From Linanthus parryae (Eukaryota > Streptophyta > Magnoliopsida > Ericales > Polemoniaceae): a stretch of 64,000 bases of DNA. Positions 56,944 through 64,000 of the stretch are shown one piece after another. The notes beneath the pieces were generated by a model. It saw only the letters and a list, made by a program, of their open reading frames with translations, was not told the origin of the DNA and did not search any database. Numbering within the stretch: the first letter of the stretch is position 1; every line of letters begins with the position of its first letter. The position numbers and the translations under genes are program-made. The stretch lies in assembly GCA_023055425.1 (NCBI GenBank), contig JALGPY010000006.1:76630435-76694434 (forward strand), in the 5' to 3' direction.

Positions 56944-57310
56944 TGCGTTCAAACGCAGGGCACCTGCGTTCAAACGCACCAGATAGCAGCAGCGGGAAAA
57001 TGGCGGAAAAGAGGCTAAGGCGTGCGTTCAGACGCACGGCCTGCGTTCAAACGCAGGGTTCGAATTCAGAAATGCAGAACAGCTAAGGGGTGCGTTCAGA
57101 CGCACAACCTGCGTTCAAACGCAGAACTCAACATCAGAAGAAGAAAAGACTAAGTCGTGCGTTCAAACGCAGGTGAGCTGCGTTCAAACGCACGTGTCCG
57201 AGAAGCCAGAAGCCAGAGGAAGGAAAAGCGGTTAAGACCTGCGTTCAAACGCAGGATGACTGCGTTCAGACGCACTGCGTTTGAACGCAGGTGAGTTGCG
57301 TTTGAACGCA
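56944..57310 (+). promoter_or_regulatory. Array 2: 12 copies of the same 14-bp motif in LTR U3
   Basis: Starts at 56944, 56965, 57023, 57042, 57091, 57110, 57158, 57179, 57240, 57261, 57276 and 57297. Again most are paired at 19 or 21 bp, with pairs about 67-82 bp apart. Variants are TGCGTTCAGACGCA and, in the last two copies, TGCGTTTGAACGCA, the reverse complement. The final two pairs thus face each other as a larger palindrome. The array ends 85 bp before the LTR TATA box. Confidence 0.9.
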
Positions 57311-57394
57311 CGGAGGGTTTCCAGAAGCTTCCAGGACGGGTCTTTTTGAGGGTAAAACAGGAATTTCGTGCATCAAATTTGGAGACTGTGGCAG

Positions 57395-57402
57395 TATAAA
57401 AG
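57395..57402 (+). promoter_or_regulatory. LTR TATA box of the Athila-like element
   Basis: TATAAAAG, 85 bp after array 2. A CA-rich leader (TACACATACACACTC) follows, consistent with the U3/R border about 30 bp downstream. Confidence 0.7.
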
Positions 57403-58556
57403 GAGGTGTCCCAGCACTGAATTAGGGTTACACATACACACTCATACATCTATCATCATCATCACAGCAACCAGTCTCAGAGCCGTCAGGATTGGAGCAA
57501 GTCAGGATTGGAGCAGTTCAGTATTCAGCCAATAACTAGTTTGATCTTTTATCTCTTTTATGAAACGTTGTTTTTCAATAATGCAAGCTAGCTAGACCTT
57601 TTTCCTAGGTTTTCGGTGAGCCTAGGGTTTATGAATTCAGCATACTTGGTTGTTTGATTTTCAGATGCATGGCTAGCTAAGCCTTAGTACAGGATGGATT
57701 GTTTATTATTCTGTCTTTGATTTTATTTACATACATGAATGGCTTGATCACCCAGGAGTGTTATAGACAGGATCTGGTGCGCGAGAGTTACCAGTGAGAG
57801 TTAGGAAGAAAAGACAGGATTTAGTACTCTGCCTTGATGAACCGAGAGGTGAAAAGAATCAGGGGACTAGCCCAGAAGCATTAGACCAACTGTTAGACGT
57901 TTAGGGGGAGACCGAGAGGAGAACCTGTAACCCTAGCAGACTTAGAACGAACCTGCAGATTTAGGTGGACCGAGAGGACCCGAAAATCTGTAGGGGAGTG
58001 ATAGGTGCATGAGACCGAGAGGAGATTGTACTGTTGGTATGCTGGCATAAACAAAACCACCGTGTGTTTCTGAAATTGAATATACCATGAAAGCTGGAGA
58101 TTAAACCTAGGGGATCCTGGGACCTAGATTCTTAGAATTACTGATTTTTACAACTACAACAATTTCTGCAAAATATTTAAAAGAAAAATAAAATTAGCTT
58201 TTCTAAATATTGTTTTATTTACTGCAATTTAGTAAGTAGAATTAAATCCCAAACCTTCCTCCTTTTTACAGACTTTGTGTCTAATTCTAATTCTAATAAG
58301 CAAAACTTAGACTGTTCTCGAGGGTTCGACAATCAGAGTCACAATTACATACTCTATATTACTTGATCGTACACTTGCGAAAAAGCAGATAGATTTACGC
58401 TGTCAGGAGGACCCTAAACTGGCATGCATCTATGAAGCCAAAGGGACTGCAGTTACAGATGCATGAAGCTACTTCAAGGAATTGGTTACAGATGCATGCA
58501 ACCGGGTATGACCCATTGGGTATTACCCATTGAGTTTTAATAAATATACATGACCC

Positions 58557-58740
58557 AACCCATATATAATGTGGCTGAATTGGGTTTAAATGGGTTACGC
58601 TAAATAATACTTCTTTATTAAATAGACATGTATTATTTGGAGTAACCCATTTAAACCTCTCCATTAATGATCATTTAATAAAGAAGTATTATTTGGAGTA
58701 ACCCATTTAAAACCATTTTAACCACATTATATATGGGTTG
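58557..58740. repeat. Foldback repeat with ~67-bp arms
   Basis: AACCCATATATAATGTGG with the following sequence to AATAATACTTCTTTATT (58557-58622) recurs inverted at 58674-58740 with a few changes. ACCCA/TGGGT words also flank it (58510-58560, 58775). Probably a MITE relic; no TSD found. Confidence 0.65.
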
Positions 58741-59047
58741 GGTCCTGTATATTTAATAAACAAATATTATTTGGAGCAACCCATATAAATACATTAGTAA
58801 TAAACAAGTATTATTCAAGTTCTGTATATGTATTGTTGTATTTTCAGTTTTTTCTCATTGCCATTGTTGATAATTTTATATCTTATAACCAAATTGATTC
58901 GTGAAACAAAATTGTTTAATGTTGCTGTGTGAGTTTATGTTCATGTTTCAGTCGTAAATTACTGTTTACCCTTTGCTTAAAATTTTCTTATTTTAATTGT
59001 TTTGTACTTTTTGTACTCTGGTATGGATTGTTTTCTGGAGTGTCCCA

Positions 59048-59225
59048 ACCGATCCTCAAATTTCATGAACTGGCCCATCTTGGTGGCTGCCCGACTAATC
59101 GGTGCAACCCCAAAACAGTAACCATGGAATTGTGAACTATATGGTGTTGGTTTGTAGTTGCACCATTTTGCTACGCACCACCTAGTGGAGCAAGTTCTCT
59201 AAATTTAAAGATACTTCGGACATCG
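59048..59225. repeat. Foldback element, copy A
   Basis: GATCCTCAAATTTCATGAA at the left partly pairs with AAATTTAAAGATAC at the right. The interior has the dyad GCAAC...GTTGC around AACCATGGAATT. It matches copy B at 59507-59685 in the same order. Confidence 0.55.
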
Positions 59226-59506
59226 ACGTGAAGCCATGTATCTATACCCCCTCTTTTTCCTTGACACGATCAAACTTTTAGTTTGTCTTCGTACTTTTTT
59301 TCCAGGGTTCCAGTTTAGTGGCTAGATTTTTCAACCCAAAAGTTGAATAAATACCTATCCAACACCCATTAAGTCGCCTTTCAACTACGAGAACATGGAA
59401 CTGCATGATTAGCATGACAGAGCTTGGGCAACTGCGGCACTGATACGTCGCTGGCTAATGTTACTACTCTGTTCCCCAACCACCATGTCTTGGCGACGTC
59501 TCCAAA

Positions 59507-59685
59507 CGATCCTCAAACTTCATGAATTGCCCCAACTGGGTGGTTGACGAATGTGCGTAGCAAATAGGGGCAACTACAAAATAATACCCATGGAATTGTC
59601 AATTCTATGGTGTTTTGGTTCGTAGTTTCCCCTGTGTGCTACGCGCACCAACCAGCCACCGAGACGAGGCGGTTCATGAAGTTTG
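59507..59685. repeat. Foldback element, copy B
   Basis: Terminal GATCCTCAAACTTCATGAA pairs with the complement of TTCATGAAGTTTGAGGAT (about 59668-59685). A second dyad inside pairs TGCGTAGCA with TGCTACGCGCA and GGGGCAACTAC with GTAGTTTCCCC. A nearly complete hairpin of about 180 bp, hence a small MITE family with two copies 460 bp apart. Confidence 0.65.
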
Positions 59686-59719
59686 AGGATACTTCGAAGA
59701 TCGACGTCAAGCCATAACG

Positions 59720-60715
59720 AACGGACAAGTGACATCATCCGGAGTCGTTACAGTGTCGCAGTTGCCCATGCTCTCTGATGCTGTTTCCAATTCCATGTTC
59801 TCTTGTTGAAACGCGACTTCAAGGGTGTTGGAATGGTAATTATCAATTGTTGGGTTCATTGTGCTAGTCGCTATCTTTAACGAATCCTGCACATTGAATT
59901 TACAGGTTAGTTTGCCCTCAAGTGTTGGGTTGGAATGCCCGCATTTTAGCAAACTAACCAACATCTCAGAATCTTATGGCTGATAAAGTCTAGTTTGTTT
60001 TTTGTCTTCAAAATCAACTTGGTTTCTTTGATTTTTTTTGGAAACTGCTTTCGTAAAATAGTTTTTTTTAATTATTTTTTTGCTTTAATGCAGAAATTTA
60101 TTAAATTAACCAAATACAAGGATAGTCAACCAAGTACAGTAGAGGTAGACATCTTGATCTTCTAAGATCTTGATCTACCATGATCTTCTCCTTTGTCTTC
60201 TCTTGGTATATACTGTTATCTTGTTTAGGTTTATGCAGGCTTTGACATGTGCAGATATCGTGACCATTTTGGCGCAGCGTGCAAATGTGATGGAGGAGCC
60301 CGCGACTTCGAAGCCATTTTGTCGCACTTAGGGAGATACAACTAGAGGTAAAGCTAGCTACAGAAAAATGAGATATATTATTTTGCAACTTCAAGATATA
60401 TAGCTAGTACAAAAGCCGCATAATATATAATTTGGTATAATGCGTAGAGCACAGGTTTTCGTCTACTGGACTTGTACATTTGGGGTAAAACTTTGGCAAT
60501 GTAAATTTTGTGGACACGCACACATACATACACAGACACACACACACACATATATTGATGTTTTTGAAATGTATTGTGTGTTCTTTCAAGTTTAGTAGGT
60601 GTGTCTTGTGTTGGTTGTGCCTGAAAACATAAGGCAATGTGTTGGTTGTGCTTGAAAATAAGCTACATGTTGGAATCCTCCAGCTATGATCTGGAGTGGT
60701 TGCAGGGTGCACCTC
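59720..60715. other. Non-coding stretch with a (CA)n microsatellite
   Basis: No gene recognised. A CACACA tract lies at 60512-60553. Near 60150-60190 repeated GATCTTGATC/GATCTTC words form a short imperfect dyad. Confidence 0.45.
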
Positions 60716-61152
60716 AAATACAACGAGAAACAAACTTGTCGTATTAGTTATTAACAAAAATAACGAAAGTTTATTTTCTTGCCGTACAAAATATCACTCA
60801 AATACGGCAAGAATAAGTTAATATGGCTCTACTTTTCCGGTAATACATAGGACATAAACTGTAAAATTAACTCCTTTTACGGCAAATTAATTGTCGTATA
60901 TTGCAGCCCAAATACTGCGATATGAAGATGTTGTCGCCGTATATATTCTGTCATAAACGGCGATTTTCTTTTCGTTTTTGAGAATCAAATACGGCGAGAG
61001 GGCTTTTACGGCGAGATTTTTCCTTACCGCATAGTATTCACGTCAAAATACCTCGCGGCCGAGCCATTTTTCGCCGTTTAAGCATTAAACGACGAGAAAA
61101 ATCCTATAAACGGCGTTATTTTGTCGCCGTATTCGGTACATTTCCAGCAGTG
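60716..61152. mobile_element. CACTA-like transposon end (fragment)
   Basis: ACGGCGA/TCGCCGT-type words recur in both orientations from about 60760 to 61132, the pattern of CACTA subterminal repeats. The right terminus TTTCCAGCAGTG (ending 61152) reads CACTGCTGGAAA on the other strand, a CACTA-type end. The matching left terminus was not found. No transposase seen. Confidence 0.55.
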
Positions 61153-61500
61153 TCTTAAACCAAATATGAGCAAAGAAGTAACTTGAAAAAGATTTTGACT
61201 CAGGCCTCGCTTCGACAACCTGACTCAAATATTTTATTTCTGCCTTCTCTCTAATAATTCATCATGGTCTAAGTCTGGAGACAAAACCACCGTCTTCGTC
61301 ACAAAAGATGCCTTTACGGTGTTGTGTACTGGGCTAGGTGAACCCCTACTCTCCCTCCTCTTATCGTCCATCGTGTGAATTGTTGAGGAGGTGCCTTGAA
61401 TTAAAAGTCAAAGACAACTATAGAAACAAATTTGCTTGAGCTGAAAAGTCAAAAGTACCAAAAGGTTAAGAATTAATTAGGTAACAATTGAATTAGCAAT
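61153..61500. other. Non-coding flank before the Copia element
   Basis: No feature recognised; short AT-rich stretch. Its last five bases, GCAAT, would be the Copia TSD if the 3' end beyond the window repeats them. Confidence 0.4.
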
Positions 61501-61756
61501 TGTTAGGAATTGTTTCCATATCAAGATTGGAAACATGGGGCTCGGACATGTACGTGGAGCTTTTCTCAGTACTATATAAGTACTACTTGGGCTCCTAGTT
61601 TCATATGCAATAATCTAAGTGTAATTGTTCCTCTTAAGTGAATAAAGAGTGCTTTTCCGCCGTGGAGGTAGCTAGTAAATATTTTGCTAGTGAACCACGT
61701 AAAATCTCGTGTTCTTCTTTATTCGTTCTTCGTTCGTGAGGTGGTTTTTCATAACA
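61501..61756 (+). repeat. 5' LTR of the Copia element (256 bp)
   Basis: Begins TGTTAGGAATTG and ends CATAACA, with TGTTA/TAACA ends. TATATAAG at 61573-61580 is the likely TATA box. The PBS follows after three bases. Confidence 0.85.
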
Positions 61757-61759
61757 AAC

Positions 61760-61771
61760 TGGTATCAAAGC
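61760..61771 (+). other. Primer binding site of the Copia element
   Basis: TGGTATCAAAGC, one base from TGGTATCAGAGC, the usual plant site for initiator tRNA-Met. Confidence 0.85.
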
Positions 61772-61903
61772 TCGGGTTTGGCGGTGTTTCAAGATCAAGA
61801 TCAAGGCGGAGCAAAGCTAGGGTTTTACAACTTGGTGAAATAAAAGATAGGGTTTTGCGATCTAGGTGGAGCACGCGACTAGAGTTCAAGATCCACCAAG
61901 AAC

Positions 61904-62852
61904 GATGTCCGGATCGATGTTGAAGATCGATAGGTTCACAGGAGGGAACAACTTCAGTCTGTGGAAGATAAAGATGGAGGCTTTGCTCAAATCGCAAGGC
62001 TTGTGGGCACCTTTGATCGCGGACAAGGGAGGCATGAATGTTGCATCAGCGGAGTTCAAGGCGATGGAGGAGAAGGCACACGCAAAGATTATGCTTTGCT
62101 TATCGGATGACGTGATCATCGAGATTGCAGATAAGAAGGAAGCAGCAAAGCTCTAGCTCAAGTTGGAGAGTCTCTACATGACGAAGAGTCTCACTAGAAA
62201 GTTGATGCTAAAGCAAAGGCTCTTCACCCTGCGGATGCTCGAAGGTACGACTCTCAAGGACCATCTTGATCAATTGAACACAATTCTGTTAGATTTGCGT
62301 AATATTGGCGAGAAGGTGGAGGATGAGGATGCTGCACGTTTGTTATTGATCTCGTTACCTACATCATATGAGAACTTCGTGCAGTCGTTCATTGCGAAAA
62401 AGGACGACTTATCCCTAGAGGAGGTGAGATCGGCGCTCCATGCTAGGGATTTGCGCCATAAGGGTGCAGGCACAGGTATAGAGGACCATGCTTCCGGGCT
62501 GATGGCAACGGGGGGAAGAAAGAAGGGTAAGAATAACAAGAAGAAGCAGTTCTCAGGTTCTAAGTTACCCAAGGATGTTTATGCCTTTTGCAAGAAAAAG
62601 GGGCACTGGAAGAGAGATTGCCCGAAACGAGGTCAACAGGGGCAGAATGGATCCGCAGCCGTAGCAGAACAAGGTAACTCGTCTGAGGATGATTACGTTC
62701 TAATGGCGGATGTTGTTACGCACTCTCAGGATGCGTGGGTCCTTGATTCCGGAGCTTCCTATCATATTTTCTCTAAAAGGGAGCTATTCTCGACGTGCAA
62801 CCAAACGGATGAGGGTCTGTCTACATGGCAAACGAAGCCGTCTGTAAGGTGA
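61904..62852 (+). pseudogene. gag: Copia gag and start of protease
   Basis: ATG 61904 gives MSGSMLKIDRFTGGNNFSLW, then KIKMEALLK, the Copia gag start; an in-frame ATG upstream is absent. A TAG at 62154-62156 interrupts where Trp is common before LKLESLY. DHLDQLNTILLDLRN and EVRSALHARDLRHKG follow. The zinc knuckle reads VYAFCKKKGHWKRDC: the first Cys of C-x2-C-x4-H-x4-C is Tyr. The protease active site DSGASYHI is intact. The frame breaks at about 62818-62823. Confidence 0.87.
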
Positions 62853-64000
62853 TTGGGAGCGGCTCAGTTAGATTGAACACGAATGAAGGTAAGTTATGTA
62901 CTTTAGAGCAAGTCAGGCATGTACCACATATTAAGAAGAATCTGATCTCCTTGAGTCTACTCGACAACAAGGGATACAGTTTCAAAGGTGAAGGTGGAGA
63001 TCTAAAAGTCTGCAAGGGTTCTAAGGTGGTTCTCAGGGGAGTCAAGAATTGGACTTTGTACATGTTGCAAGGTTCGAAGATCACAGGTTCTGCTGTAGTT
63101 GTCTCAGCCGAGATTAAGGAAGCTGATCTAACCAAGCTGTGGCATATGAGGCTCGGTCATATGAGTGAACGTAGAATGCAAGAACTTCACAAGAAAGGCT
63201 ATCTCACCGGGCATGCGCCCAAGAGTCTAGGGTTTTGTGAGCACTGCGTGTATGGGAAGCTACAGCATAGCAAGTTCCCTAAGGCGGTTCATAGAACGAA
63301 AGGTACTCTTGATTATATCCATTCGCATTGCTGGGGTCCGCCTAGATTTGAGGCGATTGGCGGGTACAGGTATTTTTTAAGCATCATAGACGACTACTCC
63401 AGGATGACTTGGATATTCGTGATGAAGCACAAAAGTGAAGCCTTCGCAAGATTCAAGGAGTGGAAGACACTAGTAGAGAATCAGGTGGGAAAGAAGGCGA
63501 AGAGGCTGCGCACGGACAACGACTTAGAGTTATGTTCATCAGAGTTTGATAATTTCTGCAAGGATCAGGGAATAGCACGTCATCGCACCGTTCGGCACAC
63601 ACCGCAGTAGAACGGTGTAGCCGAGAAAATGAATCAGACACTTCTAGCGAAAGCAAGGTGCATGCTTTCGAATGCAAGTCTCTCTATAGGTTTCTGGGGA
63701 GAGGTAGTTTCCATGGCATGCTATCTCATAAATCAGAGCCCGCACACATGTATAGGATGCAAGATTCCTATGGAAGTCTGGTCTGGTAATGCAGTGGATT
63801 ACTCGGATTTGCGAGTTTTTGGTTGTGTTGCCTATTATCACGTTGATGATGGAAAAATAGAACCAAGAGCTTAGAAGGGAGTATTCATGGGTTTCGGAAC
63901 AGGTGTGAATGGATACAAGATATGGGCAGACAACAAGATTATACTTAGCAGAAGTGTAGTCTTTGATGAGACTCATATGTTGAAGAACTCCATGGAAGTG
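62825..64000 (+). pseudogene. pol: Copia protease end and integrase, stops and changed Asp
   Basis: After the frame break: protease remainder, then the GAG-pre-integrase zinc part (LWHMRLGHMSERRM, CEHCVYGK). In the integrase core the first catalytic Asp region reads IHSHCWGP, with His where Asp is normal (IHSDLWGP type); the second Asp is in LRTDND; the Glu is in GVAEKMNQT. TAG stops lie at 63608-63610 (after HTPQ, Gln expected) and 63872-63874 (after EPRA, Lys expected). It continues as KGVFMGFGTGVNGYKIW to the window end. Confidence 0.88.

Larger units (their letters stand above)
51419..58405 (+). mobile_element. 5'-truncated Athila-like Ty3/Gypsy element
   Basis: The remaining part runs: end of pol (integrase), a repeat-rich untranslated stretch, an internal TATA box, a 557-aa ORF in the env-like position, a 3' UTR, a PPT, and a complete 1757-bp 3' LTR (56649-58405) with terminal TGACAGC/GCTGTCA. 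The integrase sequence, the extra ORF after pol, and the GTGTGGGGG PPT fit the Athila lineage. The 5' LTR, gag, protease and RT are missing, so it cannot move on its own. Confidence 0.8.
56649..58405 (+). repeat. 3' LTR of the Athila-like element (1757 bp)
   Basis: It begins TGACAGC and ends GCTGTCA, an exact 7-bp inverted pair. It holds array 2 (56944-57310) in U3, TATAAAAG at 57395, and a long R/U5 with several CCGAGAGG-type words and TTCTCGAGGGTTCGAC near its end, which is Athila-like. The partner 5' LTR is absent, so no TSD can be checked. Confidence 0.8.
61501..64000 (+). mobile_element. Ty1/Copia retrotransposon, 5' part; continues past the window
   Basis: LTR (61501-61756), PBS TGGTATCAAAGC, gag, protease and integrase in the Copia order. 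RT, RNase H and the 3' LTR are outside. It has several inactivating changes: at least three stops, one frame break, a changed integrase Asp and a changed zinc knuckle. Its gag is related to the relic at 28.5-29.3 kb. Confidence 0.92.

Noticed and set aside
57420..57600. Host gene start after TATAAAAG at 57395
   Set aside because: It lies inside the LTR defined by TGACAGC/GCTGTCA ends and no ORF follows.
61684..61997. Small ORFs on both strands over the Copia LTR and PBS
   Set aside because: They cross the LTR border and PBS and match no family; gag starts at 61904.

Overview
The window is repeat-rich plant nuclear DNA, almost certainly from a flowering plant. It holds Ty3/Gypsy elements of three plant-specific kinds (Tat, chromovirus, Athila), Ty1/Copia, hAT, a CACTA-like end and MITEs, nested in AT-rich DNA with short GT-AG introns and TATA-type LTR promoters. 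I found no host gene, rRNA, tRNA or CRISPR array. The species cannot be told from the sequence.

Layout. 1-1.6 kb: minus-strand Ty3-type LTR remnant. 1.61-16.31 kb: a complete Tat-lineage element with equal 628-bp LTRs and a 5-bp target duplication. It has broken gag-pol with a second archaeal-type RNase H, a 54-55 bp tandem array, and a multi-exon antisense gene with a plant mobile domain (PMD). 16.68-17.39 kb: a 714-bp non-autonomous hAT element with a perfect 8-bp TSD. 17.4-29.6 kb: mostly non-coding, degenerate and nested LTR material, including a Copia-type LTR and a Copia gag relic. 29.6-51.4 kb: a tangle of chromovirus pieces on both strands. It includes two LTRs arranged tail to tail as a ~5.46 kb inverted repeat, a second inverted repeat in which one arm carries a later MITE, and two decayed pol copies. 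51.42-58.41 kb: a 5'-truncated Athila-like element with integrase, an intact 557-aa ORF in the env-like position and a 1757-bp 3' LTR. 58.4-61.5 kb: foldback elements and a CACTA-like end. 61.5 kb to the window end: the 5' part of a Copia element with several inactivating changes.

The most unusual signal is in the Athila-like element. A 14-bp palindrome-like motif, consensus TGCGTTCAAACGCA, occurs about 27 times in two clusters. Most copies are paired 19 or 21 bp apart. One cluster ends 84 bp upstream of an internal TATA box that precedes the env-position ORF; the other ends 85 bp upstream of the LTR TATA box. This looks like one cis-regulatory module serving both a genomic and a subgenomic promoter. 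Its binding factor is unknown.

All positions were read by eye. Element identities rest on recognised protein motifs, terminal sequences and target duplications, not on database searches.
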